Source of the DNA: Agapanthus africanus
Lineage: Eukaryota > Streptophyta > Magnoliopsida > Asparagales > Amaryllidaceae
DNA length: 64,000 nt
NCBI GenBank assembly: GCA_030015575.1
Contig: JASDDO010000014.1
Span: 170,161,911-170,225,910 of the forward strand
Direction of reading: 5' to 3'
Under the pieces are notes generated by a model. That model searched no databases. It saw nothing but the letters and a program-made list of their open reading frames with translations, and was not told the DNA's origin. Every line of letters starts with the position of its first letter. The first letter of the stretch is position 1. The translations under genes and the position numbers were made by a program. Below are positions 1 to 10,592 of this stretch, one piece after another.

Positions 1-923
1 GCGAGTACGTCAGTCTTTCCGTTCAACGCTCTAGGGACTCTCGTCAGTTCAATATGAGTGAACCGTTTCATGAGTTCCACCACTCGGCCTCTGTACCGAG
101 CTAATTCGGGTTTGTATATCTTATAATCGCCGCTTACTTGGTTGACGACAAGCTGGGAGTCACCGTAAACCCGTAGACGAAGGATTTCCATTTCTATGGC
201 GAGCTCCAAACCAGCTATCAGAGCTTCATACTCGGCCTCATTGTTTGTGCAAGGCTCGGTGAGAGCAAAAGAACGCCATAGGGTTCCTATTGATGGCGTG
301 ATGAACACCAATCCTATCCCTGCTTTTATCTCCGGGACACTTGATTTACTGGAGGTCCTTATCGATGAGGCCCCATCGAAGTAGAGCTCCCAACATGGCT
401 CGTCATTCTCTAGGTGTAGCACTTGTTCGTCGGGTAACTCGCAATTGAGTGGTGACCCTTCTGGTATGGGATGAGCAGCGAGAAAGTCTGTAAGAGCTTG
501 CCCTTTTACTGCTTTCTGAGGAGTATAAACTATGTCAAACTTAGGTAGCATGACAGCCCATCTTGCCATTCTGCTGGGTAGGCTTGCTTTGGTCATCACG
601 TGTTTGAGTGGGTCGACCTTGGAGATCAGCATAACCCGGTGAGAGAGCAGATAGTGCATCAGCTTCTTCACAGCAAACATCAGAGCCAAGCATTGCTTTT
701 CGATCGGGGAGTAGTTGTGTTTCGCCCCGACTAAAGTTCGACTGAGGTAGTAGAGGGCATTCTCTTTTCCCTCCTAGTTGTTCTGGGCAAGGAGCGCACC
801 GAGTGACTCATCTAGCGCGGCAGTGTAGAAAATCAGCGGTTTATTTGGAATGGGAGCGGCCAGCACTGGAGGGTGCAACAAGTATCGTTTGATACTTTCG
901 AACGCCTCTTGACATTCGGCATC
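1..923 (-). pseudogene. pol: RNase H and archaeal-type RNase H of element A (partial, decayed)
   Basis: Continues in the RT frame beyond the TAG at 924-926. The first part is the usual Ty3/gypsy RNase H (AALDESLGALLAQ, then ENALYYLSRTL). A connection follows, then the second RNase H with YFDGASS (first Asp), NNEAEYEALIAGLELA (Glu) and YGDSQLVVNQ (second Asp). A second in-frame TAG lies near 772-774, between AQNN and EGKEN. The protein leaves the window before integrase. Family knowledge: the RNase H pair removes the RNA strand of the RNA-DNA hybrid during reverse transcription. Catalytic residues are present but the frame is interrupted, so this copy is not expected to work. Confidence 0.85.
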
Positions 924-2483
924 CTAAACAAAAGGAGCTCCTTTCTTCATGAGCTTTGAGAAGGGCCTACATCTCCCCGATAAATTTGAGATAAACCTTC
1001 GTATATAAGCAAGCTTGCCTTGAAAAGATCTTAGCTGTGTCAGGCTCTTCAGAGGGGGCATCTCCATGATGGCCTTTATCTTTGATGGGTCAACTTCGAT
1101 CCCTCGATGCCGGACTATAAAACCCAGGAATTTTCCCGATGACACGCCAAAAGCGTATTTCAGAGGATTCATCTTCAGATCGTATTCCCTCAGTCTGGTG
1201 AGAACGGTTCTAAGATCTTGGATATGATCGGACTTGGTTTTAGTCTTGACGACCAGATCATCAACATAACATTCAACGACTTTATGAATTAGGTCATCAA
1301 AGATATTGGTCATTGCCCTTTGGTATGTAGCACCTGCGTTCTTCAGTCCGAACGGCATCACCTTGTAGCAGTATATTCCGATCGGGGTTCGGAATGTTGT
1401 GTGCTTCTCATCCTCAAGCGACATTTTGATCTGATTATACCCAGACGAGCCATCCATAAAGGTGAACAGTTCGTAATTTGAGGTGTCATTGACCATCATT
1501 TCCATGACCGGTAGCGGGAAGTCGTCTTTAGGACATGCCTTGTTGAGGTCCCTGAAATCGACACAAACTCGGATCTGCCCATTTTTCTTCTTCACTGGGA
1601 CTATGCATGCGATCCAGTCCGCATATTTCTCTTCCCTGATGAATCCGGCATCGATGAGCTTCTTGGTTTCCTCGATGACCTTTTCTTCTAGTTCCCTTCT
1701 CATTCTTCGAGGAGCTTGTTTGACTGGCTTAGCATCAGGAGATATAGCCAGCTTATGCACGGCCACTTCAGGGGAAAGTCCAGGCATTTCTTTATACGTC
1801 CACGCGAAGCAGTCGACGAACTCGTGCAGTAGGGCGATTATCTGCGCTTTCATTTCCTTCGACAAGAATGAGCTGATGTAGGTCGGCCTTGGATTATTGG
1901 GCGTTCCTAAGTCAATCTCGGTTAGCTCGTCAAAGGTTGCTTGTCCGCCGTCTTCGAGCTCTTGAGGAGCTTCTTCTGGCTCGGCTATCTCGACATCATC
2001 ATTTGATCTTTCGCTGGCCTCACCAACATGGATCATGTAGCACGCTTTAGAGTCAGGTTGAATGTAGCCTATTCCCCGTCTATCTGGGATTCGTCCATCG
2101 ATGAGTGCTCGGACCTGAGGTGGATGCCATAGCCCTTCGTAAAACTTTGCTTCGGACTCCGTTTGATATAACCGGCATCTGCACTTTTTAAAGTATTCCC
2201 GCATCTCAGGCGCATAGTATCTGGGATTGAGGACGGCTCTTATGCCTCTCTCATATGGAAGGCACGTGACAGACAAATCGTCCTGGTGCACAACGGGGTT
2301 TGACCCATAAAACAGGATGCCTTTCTGCCTACTTTTCCTTCCGGGGACGTAGAAAGTTTTCAGCTGGTCCACGGTGGAGACTGACAACGCATCGAGCTCT
2401 TTGCACATCTGCTCCGGTACCCTTGTAACGGCTAGGGACCCGTCTGCAATTTCGAAGGTCTCTCGTAGTTTCGCTTGTTGCAT
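924..2483 (-). pseudogene. pol: Reverse transcriptase segment of element A polyprotein
   Basis: 519 codons. The first about 200 residues are a Tat-specific linker (LDALSVSTVDQLKTFYV, then FYEGLWHPPQ). RT follows from about residue 215: CFAWTYKEMPGL, the primer grip block VPVKKKNGQIRVCVDFRDLN, FMDGSSGYNQI, and the catalytic box ECYVDDLVVK (YVDD) near residue 415. It ends at KKGAPFV, where the expected Trp codon of the next RNase H block is TAG (924-926). The ATG at 2483 is probably not a real start: it lies two codons after the TAG at 2490-2492, in the same frame as the upstream ORF, so gag-PR-RT was one long frame. RT copies the genomic RNA in the cytoplasmic particle. Confidence 0.9.
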
Positions 2484-2489
2484 GGGGGT

Positions 2490-5400
2490 CTAATCTGCAC
2501 CGCTGTTGCACGGCAGGTCCTCTTCCTCCGACTCTTCAGTGTCGCTGCCAAGATGAGGGCGGACTTTGCTGCTAGATGGGGCTTCAGTAACAGATTCGTC
2601 CGTATCGCTACCGAAATGAGGGCGAGCTTTACAGAAGGACGGACTTCCAGCGTCGGACTCATCAGTGTCGCTACCAAAACGCGGGCGCACTTGGGCGTTT
2701 TTACTTTTGAAAGTGACAGCCGGCTCAGATTTTCTTTTGAGTCTTGGGGCCGCTCTATCCTCTGTCAGTTGTGGCTTAGCATTTTGGTGGTTCATAAAGT
2801 ACCGAGAATCATCATATCGGACTTCATGCACACCGAACGGCTGGATGTCTCCGTCAAAGCGTCTTTCTTCGCCATTTTTAGTATACCTCATGCATTGATG
2901 GAGAGTTGACGGGACGATGTCGTAATCGTGGAGCCACGGCCGTCCCAAGAGAATCTTATAAGACGTGTCGGCGTCGATCACGTATATTTTAGCTTCAGTT
3001 TGCAGATCCCCGAATTTGATTGGCAAGGCTATGGACCCCAGAACTTGCTGGCAATTTTGGTTGAAACCTTGAATGACAATCCTTTCCCTTGACAGGTTTC
3101 GGACGTCCATTGACAAACTCTTCAGCGTCCGCAAATTCATGATGTTCACTGAAGACCCCGGATCAATCAATATGCGATTAATCCGATCTCCGTCGCTGTA
3201 CCCAGTCACGTAAAGCGGCCGATTATGCTCAGCCGTTCCCAGTAGCAAGTCTTCATCCTTAAACGTGACTGCGGCGGCTTGCAAAGTGTACTGAGCTTCT
3301 TTCATATTAATTTCCGCAAAGCGAGCCTGATACCGCTCGAGGTTTTGTAGAGCGTGAATGAGAACATCTCTAAGCTCTTGAGATAGAACCAAGGCATCGT
3401 AGATGCTAAGGAGAGACGGAAGCTTTCGGAGGTGAGCCAAAACATTATAGTCTACTAGGGAAGGACTTGAGTTTTCATCAGCCGGTTCTCTGCCATCTTC
3501 ATCATTAGCAACCTGTTTTTCCTTCCCTTTTGGGGCGTTGCCCAGATTTGGCGGTAGAGCCTTGCCGCTTCTGAGCTGGATTTGATTGGCCTTTGTGGCG
3601 AGCTCCTCGTCCTCTTCGGAAAAACAGAGCTCCTCCTCAGAGTCGCTGCCAAGATGGATGGTATAGCAGGTCACTACTGGGATCTCTTCATTGGAGTCTT
3701 CCTCTAACTCCTCCAGAATTTCAGTCGCTTGTGCAGGGAAGAACTCCTTCAATTGAATCAGAGTTCTTTCCTTCTGTTCATAATCTTCGAGGGAATCGAT
3801 ATATTTTTGAATGGTAGATCTCCCTGCAGACTCTTTTTCGCGCCGAGCTGCACTTTTCTTCTTCTTGATCTTCTTGGAATTTGAGCCTGATGGAGCCGCA
3901 TTGGCAGCTGGGCTGGTAGGCTTCTTCTGTCCTTCCCATTCCGTCCTGGGCTTTTTCTGAAGCAGCTTTAGCATCTTCTTCGTCTTATTAGATATGTGCT
4001 TACTCCAAGGAGGCTGCGGAGAGTCGGTCTCATTTCTCACGGCAGCGGGTTCGGCTGTCTGCTCCCAGAAGGCTTCAACTTCTGTCTGTATAAAGTTGGC
4101 GGTTGCAACTTGATTGTTCACCAACACGCTTTTGGACAGCTCGATCTCTCCAGCCTTGTATTGCTTCTCGACCCAGTCCTTGAAGATATAGCAATCCTCG
4201 ATCGCATGGCTCACTACTCGGTGGTACGGGCAATACAGGGGATTGTCGGTCATTTTTGCTTCTTGGGGTCTTTTCGACTCCGGCAATTGTAGGCCGTTGT
4301 TCAAAGCATCTTTAAATATCTTACGGACCTTGTCCCTTCTGAAAGAGTAAACCTTGTTCTTCTTCTCCTCTAGGGAAGGCCCATCTCCTCCCAGCAATGG
4401 CTTTCGAGACCGGTTGGTTTTGGATTCGCCCGCCCTTCGCTTTTCTTCATTGTCGGACACATTGAAGACATTGGTACTGCTGGAACTCCCGCTTCTACGA
4501 TTGTCGTCCCGCTTGCTTTTCCATGTTTTGTCTCTCTGAGAGTCCGGCGGGGACTCTTGCTTCGAGCGTTCCAGCATTTGGACTTTCTTGGTTAGCTCCT
4601 GAAATATTTTGAGGCCCGCTGTACACAAGAATGGGACCATCCAATTGCTGAGGTTCCCAATAAGAAGGCTGACGGACTGGTCCTGCTCCAGCGGCGGTTC
4701 GCACTTGACTGTGAGATTACGCTATCGAGCGATAAAGTCGGTGTTGCTTTCATTCTTCCCAGGCTTGGTCCTCACAAGGTCGGCAATGGAGATTTTATCA
4801 CTGACGCTCATGAACCTTTGCCAGAACAGAGACTCCATTTGGGCAAAGGTAATGACGGACCCGTCTGGTATACTCGCGTACCAGTCGAAGGCGACACCGG
4901 TCAGGCTGTTGACAAACTGACGAAGAAGGAGCGCGTCATTGCCCCCTGTATTTCCACACGAGGCTTTGAAGTGGGCGACGTGCTGATTTGCATTCCTCGT
5001 TCCGTCGAATCATCTGAATTTAGGAATGACGTAGCCGCTCGGGAACTCGATCAGATCGTAGTGTGCGGGATACGGCCGCCCACTACTGCCAATTTCTTTC
5101 TGAGCTTCAGCTTCGGCAACCAATGTTTTAACTTTGCTGGTGACCAAATCCATTATCCGATCTTGTGTTAGCGGGATAGTGCTATCTGGGGCCAAGGCAT
5201 CCTCAAAAGCGGAATGTGGCCGGCTTTCGTGCGGCTCGACCATTCTTGGACCCAAAGAAGCAGGCAATGGCTGCTTCGGATTGTCATCACCCGGCTGATT
5301 AGTAGCGACTTGTGATTGATTGGGAGGCGCTCGAGCAATTTGAGCCGTAAGCTGCATCACAACGTTCGTTAAGTCGTCAATTTTCGAATAGAGCTTGGCC

Positions 5401-5978
5401 ATCTCTTTATCTTTGCTCCTGAGCTGTTTTCGAAGCTCTTGAAGCAGCTCTTGCTCCGCGGTCCTGGGGCGGAAAGTCGGCTCTTCCTCGCTGTCTGAGC
5501 TTGACTCTGCATGGACCGACGGGTCTTTCTTCCTATCATCCTCATCGAGAGGGTTTTCTTCATCCAGTGGAGGCGGCTGTTCTTGGGCAGCGGCAACCAC
5601 ATTCAAGCCAGATTGGGCTTGGGATGTGGTGGCCCCATCCTTGTTTTTGCTGCGAAGGTTATCGCTGGGGCGCCCGCCCTCCATATAGACCGTATGGATA
5701 ATATATCCAGCCGCCTTTTTATTATCGGCGGCTGATTTCACAGATCGCTGCTTTGACCCCCCTGTTTCGGTAGTGGGCAGTCGATTGAGGGCGGCTGGCC
5801 TGACCAGGTTCTTGAATGGTGCTGGCGCTTCTTTTCTGGGTTTGCCCCGCTGCTTTCGTGCGGCACAGAGCGCCTGATAGACTCTTGAAGAGACAGTGTC
5901 ATACTTTTTCCGTTGGGGCCGGAACACGTCTCTTTGAAGTGACGTTCGGACCGCTGTCTTCTTGATTCTGGCGGTCAT
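2490..5978 (-). pseudogene. gag-pro: gag and protease segment of element A
   Basis: One frame with in-frame TGA at 5010-5012 and TAG at 4722-4724; it ends at TAG 2490-2492. The 5978-5010 part is a hydrophilic, charged N-terminal gag with HTVYMEGGR, a heptad-like stretch (ELLQELRKQLRSKDKEMAKL) and the gag core opening PYPAHYDLIEFPSGYVIPKF. The core continues to 4640 (FDGTRNANQHVAHFK). From 4640 come a CX2HX4HX4C knuckle (YCPYHRVVSHAIEDC), then the protease with ILIDPGSSVNIMN (active-site Asp) and LLGRPWLH. Three RPxFGSDTDES-type acidic repeats precede RT. Upstream of 5978 the frame stays open back to another TAG near 6030, so the listed ATG need not be the start. No CHHC module lies between PR and RT, unlike element B. 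Confidence 0.85.
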
Positions 5979-6153
5979 GGCATTTTTCTGAACCCACCTC
6001 AGAGGTTCGAAGGAATTGCTAATTTTTACGGCCTACCCAGCCGTCGTCACAGAGTAACCTTGCTCTTGGAACTTCAGAAGATTCCACTTGGTCGAGGCCC
6101 TGGCCCTCTTATTGGCTCGATACCTGAGCCGCTTCTGCCTTAACTTTTCTGTT

Positions 6154-6519
6154 CTAAGCACCTGGCAGACTTCGGCTCTTTGGTAGTCCGCAACATTTGA
6201 TGTTGCCCTTTGTACCGAAGTTCTTGCCCCCCACTGGAGCGCCAGGGAGTCGTTCAGACACCATCTTAAGTTTCAGTTGTGGTGCCTTAGCGACCACAAC
6301 ATTCGGCCTCTTGCCCCTTGAGACCGGCTTGGCCACCTGTTTTGCCGGGATTTCTACCAGATGAGCGCTTCTGGCAGGGTAGATGATGACGGAGCCAAAC
6401 TGGCGGGGCAGTTCCTCACACTGTCGACTGAGGCTTGCGGGGAGAACCACACGAGCATTGACCTTGACCACGCACGGAATCGGGGTCGCGTTGGAAGCTG
6501 AATTCGTCTTGGGAGACAT
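6154..6519 (-). pseudogene. gag: N-terminal gag leader ORF of element A
   Basis: 121 codons starting at the first ATG after the primer site (about 117 nt leader), the same position as the gag start of element B (43191, about 126 nt leader). The protein is basic and rich in Ala, Pro and Lys, with no domain I recognise. It is in a different frame from the 5978 gag segment; the 5978 frame is open alongside from about 6170, so a frameshift in that area is the simplest reading. It could instead be a short separate upstream ORF, but nothing in the sequence favours that. Confidence 0.55.
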
Positions 6520-6635
6520 TGTCGTCGAAAGTTGATTGCTGCACAGAAAAAAAACATCATTTCAGAATAGACAATCAATATGTATATTTATTGAGTTCGC
6601 ATGAACATTTAACCTGAAATATAGGAGGAGAGAAA

Positions 6636-6654
6636 GGTCCTACCGGGCGTGCCA
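6636..6654 (-). promoter_or_regulatory. Candidate primer binding site of element A
   Basis: Minus strand TGGCACGCCCGGTAGGACC, starting six bases after the inner LTR end (TG on the plus strand at 6660). The same motif with one change is at 43317-43335, placed identically next to LTR B. It starts with TGG, as a match to a tRNA 3' CCA end must. I do not assign the tRNA. Confidence 0.75.
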
Positions 6655-7109
6655 GAATCTGTAGAGTGTTTTTTGTCACCCCATTGAGATGGGAATACGC
6701 ACGCGCTTGTCAGGCGCATTACAGATTCCCCCTGCCTAGGGTAGGCCGGGGTTTAATGATTGTGGTGATCCGAATCTCCGGCAGCCGCGGACTAAGCTAC
6801 CGTTAATTACCCCTTGCCTTTGGAGCGAGGGAACCTCCGATTGACGGGTTAAACTGGTCATGCGAACTCAATGTGCAGTGTTGTGTTTTGAATGGGTTTT
6901 GGATATATCGGGGCCCCCGCAGTTTTTACGGGGGTCCCGCTACCCGGATAGCGGGCTAGGGGTAGCAGCCCCCTTGCGGGGTGCGGGGCAGCGCCCCGTT
7001 AGAAAATTTTTTCTAACAGGGACAGTGTCGTGGAGTATGTGTGTGTGTACATATGTATACATATATATATATATATAAAAGGGAAAAGGCATCCAAAGGA
7101 TGCGTGGGG

Positions 7110-7680
7110 CCGGCGCCAGCGCTTTGAGCGCAAGAGCGCTAGTGCTTTGAGCGCTAGTGCACCACGTGTCAGCACGTGGGCGCTCGGACGCTAGCACACT
7201 AAGCGCTAGCGCGCCATGTGTCAGCACGTGGGCGCTAGCGCTTTGGGCACTAGCGCTCTGAGCGCAAGAACGCTAGCGTACTAAGCGCTAGCGCGCCACG
7301 TGTCAGCACGTGGGCGCCCGGGCGCTAGCGCTTTGGGCGCCCGGGCGCTAGCGCTTTGGGCGCTAGCGCTCTGAGCGCAAGAGCGCTAGCGCACTGAGCG
7401 CAAGCACGCCACGTGTCAGCACGTGGGCGCTCGGGCGCTAACGCTTTGGGCGCTAGTGCTCTGAGCGCAAGAGCGCTAGCGCTTTGAGCTCTAGCGCGCC
7501 ACATGTCGACACGTGGGCGCTCGAGCGCTAGCGCTTTGGGTGCTAGCGCTCTGAGCACAAGCGCACTAGCGCTATGAGCGCTAGCACGCCACGTGTCAGC
7601 ACGTGTGCGCTCGAGCGCTAGCGCTCTGGGTGCAAGAGCGCTAGCGCACCACGTGTCAGCACGTGGGCGCTCGAGCAGCA
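7110..7680. repeat. GCGCTAGCGC / CACGTG palindrome array inside LTR A
   Basis: About seven irregular units of 60-110 bp. Each has one CACGTGTCAGCACGTGG-type block (two G-boxes facing each other around TCAG; near 7161, 7213, 7295, 7405, 7498, 7587 and 7648) and one or more GCGCTAGCGC-type palindromes. Units differ by small indels and point changes. Confidence 0.85.
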
Positions 7681-8070
7681 AAAGGGACTTGGTCCCTGCA
7701 ATGGGAGTTGTACTCCTAGAAAGGAGCACTTATTATTCTGTGTATATATATATGAGGAGTTAAACTCCTAAGATGTTTTGAAGCTGATGAAGGGCTTCTC
7801 CCTTTGAGCCCTAGTTCTTCCCCAAAGTGGGGTTTCTGGGGATGGGTCTCCTTCTTCTTCCTTTGTTGGCCGGATCTTGAAAATCAAGAAATATGAGATT
7901 CTGAAAATCTCTCCTTTCTGAGATCTGATGGCAGATCTGAGTTCCCCTTTGTGGGTTTTGTGATGAAAAACTATTTAGTTTTGGAAAAGGAAGAGTAAAA
8001 CTCTTGATTTAATTAAAAGAAAAGAGGAAGGTTTAGAACCTTGAGGAAGGAGAAGATCACAGATCTAGAT
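7680..8070. other. Run of short perfect hairpins in LTR A
   Basis: Consecutive different inverted repeats with 1-5 nt loops: GGGAC-ttg-GTCCC, GGAGT-tgt-ACTCC, GGAGTT-a-AACTCC, CCCCA-aag-TGGGG, TCTTGA-aaa-TCAAGA, AGATCTG-atgg-CAGATCT, AGAGT-aaa-ACTCT, AAGGTT-tag-AACCTT. The same design occurs in LTR B. Confidence 0.8.
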
Positions 8071-8463
8071 TTTTCTTTGGAGAGAGAAAAAGTTGTTGGG
8101 ATATTTTCATTATCCTTGCCTTTATAGGCTATACACTTTACGCATAGCCCCTTGGGCTTCACAAAATGGCATTTTACCTATCCCATGGCTCATGTGCCAT
8201 TTCTTTTTGCACATAAGCCATGGGCTTTACAAAAATTTGGCTTTATGCCTATTTTTCTTACATTTATTCATAAAATAAAATAAAAGAAATACAACCAAAT
8301 TATTTATTACAAAATTTTTATCTTGGCACGGGGGGAGGCCGGCCGCTTCATGTTCGGGCTCGACCCGGGGATGGGCCCACTGGATCTGGGCTTGGGCCCA
8401 CTTGGCATGGGGTTAACTTTGATTTTGACTTGGTCAACCGAGGTGTAAATTTTTACCCCAACA

Positions 8464-9567
8464 GTGAGTGCTTGCCTATTCAGATTAGACAATTTAACGG
8501 AGTTATCAATGACAATTGTCTTGGGAAAAGACACAAATCATGTCGTCCATGTGCAGCAGTTGCCGATTAGTCCCGAACCTAAGAAAGTCAAAAGTTAAAT
8601 CCGTTCATAAGTGTCTGACTCAATCTGAGTCCAAACTCAAACCAGAATCCAAAATTAAACACGAACTTGAATACTTGATCATGAACTTGAATACTCGAAT
8701 CCAAACATTAAACTCAAACTTGTATACTTGACTCGACTTGACCGAACCATGGTTATAATATGACATGAACTTGACATGACTGCTTGAACACATGATTACA
8801 TCCTGAACATGAACCTGAACATTTTATATTCATGAATTCGGTCAAGACCTGTAATCTTAATCTATATAATACAATACACGGGAATAAAGGGGTAGATTGG
8901 TACGGAAAGCATATCGTGGCACTAGAGGTCACTTTAAAAGACATCTAGATGAATTCACGTGTTGTCGTCCCGTGGGTTATGACGAGGCCTTGAACTACAT
9001 GTTAGTATAGTCCACGGAGTCACTCCTCTCGTATACATAAATACCTTCTTTATCAAACTACAAACAACCACGTTAAAACAACTATCATATACCTGTGAAT
9101 AATCATATACAACTTTAACTGTCAGCTATTCTTTTGGTTTTCTATTCACATTACATACTATCTTCTCTTACTTCTTTCGGGACTTATCGAACGCTAGTTC
9201 GCTGACGACATTCATTTCTGTTTCTTTGTTTGGATTGTTCGTCAGGAGGACCAGACTCTGAGGAAATAGATCCCAACCCGGAGGACTTGGACCAGCTTGC
9301 TACTCAGCCAGACTACTAGCTCTTTCCAGCCGCACTTACTTTTTGTATGCCATTGTTTAGGCATTTTCTTTTATTATTGTATCTTTTATTTCAGACAGTT
9401 CTATGTAAAGTTGAATGTAAATAAAGTTGTTGTTTCATTTTATTACTCTTGTCATTCTTGTTCATTGTTATATTGCTTAATTATGCTTAACGTATTTATT
9501 TTCATAATAAATACGTTGCGGGCTTGCCACGTCGCTGTTTTCGTCTATTGGGAAGCAGGGCGTGACA
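8464..9567 (+). repeat. Right part of a family X LTR (X1), interrupted by element A
   Basis: From GTGAGTGCTTGCCTATT to the terminal GCAGGGCGTGACA it aligns along its length with 12168-13271 of the solo LTR X2, including the block around TCGTCAGGAGGACC. The left part is displaced beyond element A, off-window. A gag start follows 140 bp downstream, so this was the 5' LTR of a plus-strand element. No convincing primer site is seen just after 9567. Confidence 0.85.
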
Positions 9568-9707
9568 GGTTTTGTTGGTGGCCCATGCAGGTCAGTTCTG
9601 TATGAATTCTTAAGCAATATATCACAAGAATTATAAGAATCGGCAACTATACATTCCTTACATTTCAAATTTCTTGAATCTATCCCAACCTTTCTTTTTC
9701 TATTAAG

Positions 9708-10010
9708 GTGATGGATTCTCCCAACAATACCAGTACCAATGTCAATGGCAACACACCACTACCTACTTTACCACCTCCCCCTACCGTTGCTGCTCCAATC
9801 AACGAACAAACGGTGCTTTTAGAAGCCATCAAAAGCCTTCTAGAGGACCAGCGGCAGCAGAATGCTATTCTTATGAACCGTCCCAAAGCCGAAGCACCCG
9901 GAGTGAAGCAATTTCGTGCGTTGCATCCAAGAAACTTTTCTGGGAAAGAGAGTCCTCTTAAGGCTGAAGAATGGGCCCAGAGTATAGAGGACGACCTTGC
10001 CAGATATAGC
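9708..10010 (+). pseudogene. gag: Truncated gag N-terminus of the family X Ty3/gypsy element
   Basis: Opens with MMDSPNN, a Pro-rich stretch (PLPTLPPPPTVAAP) and a short helix (LLEAIKSLLEDQRQQNAI). It then reaches the conserved start of a chromovirus-like gag core, FRALHPRNFSGKESPL followed by AEEWAQSIEDDL. After about residue 100 the expected gag core (the Trp-rich repeat region) is replaced by unrelated sequence, so the element is cut here. The ORF itself runs on to 10067 without meaning. Position, 140 bp after the LTR end, fits a gag start. No pol from this element is present. Confidence 0.75.
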
Positions 10011-10592
10011 TTGGGTTCGTGTAGCTATCTGGGGAGACTTGGTAGGTGGAGGAGAAAAAGAAGGTGAAAAAGTATCGATCTCGGAGTCGACAGCGAAAAT
10101 GCGGACTAAACGGGCGCTAGAATCCCGTGTCCAGTCGATCATGCACTGAGCGGGTTTAGTGCACGTGGCAGTGTATGATAACGTGTGAGAACGATTTAAA
10201 GAAGGCTTTGCTTTGACAAGAGTGATGGACGCAATACTTGACTCAACCAATCATAAAATGCACAATCAGTCTCTAGAGCTAAGGTCACCTAGGTCAAATC
10301 ACTAAACCGTTTCTAGACTTCCAAAGGACAAGACATAGAATAAATCCTCTATCACCTTCTTATCAATTTTGCAGCCAGGTAAATGCCAGGTAAGTGAGAG
10401 GTATCCGCTATACGAATCACCGAAATAGCAGGCCTGATTAAGTAAACCCCTTTAGTCATAATTGCCTTAGACATCACAAGAGAAATGCGGATAAGCAATA
10501 GATTACTCACGATCCTCCATTGTCCTAATTGAGTGTGATTGTCCTTAGAAGCTTAGTCTAGATATTTTTTATTAATATAGGGTTATGTGTAT
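10011..10592. other. Unclassified repeat-like sequence, no gene
   Basis: No coding frame and no clear match elsewhere in the window, apart from a weak resemblance of the part near 10390 (GCCAGGTAAGTGAGAGG) to the X3 LTR around 48915. It is the left flank of the X2 insertion. Confidence 0.4.

Larger units (their letters stand above)
1..8463 (-). mobile_element. Element A: Tat-lineage Ty3/gypsy retrotransposon, left-truncated by the window
   Basis: From right to left it shows an LTR (6660-8463), a primer site (6636-6654), gag, protease, reverse transcriptase, RNase H and a second archaeal-type RNase H that runs off the window edge at 1. Integrase and the 3' LTR must lie outside. Two RNase H domains are the hallmark of the Tat lineage. 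Protease and RT are in one frame separated by a single TAG, so the Ogre-type intron between them is not seen. It sits inside a family X LTR: the 5 bases after its LTR (GTGAG, 8464-8468) occur at the matching point of the uninterrupted X LTR at 12168. The other TSD copy is off-window. Confidence 0.9.
6660..8463 (-). repeat. 5' LTR of element A (1804 bp)
   Basis: Plus-strand ends are TGTAGAGTG at 6660 and CCCCAACA at 8463, that is TG...CA; in element orientation it begins TGTTGGGGTAAAAATTTAC. The inner end abuts the primer site and the outer end abuts GTGAG of the interrupted X LTR. It contains a GCGC/G-box array (7110-7680), a run of short perfect hairpins (7680-8070) and a minus-strand TATA-like tract at 7740-7753. 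Its pair is outside the window, so the boundaries rest on ends, primer site and host comparison. Confidence 0.8.

Noticed and set aside
2484-2492. Ogre-type intron between protease and RT
   Set aside because: PR and RT are in the same frame, separated by one TAG and three codons; no splice sites are needed.
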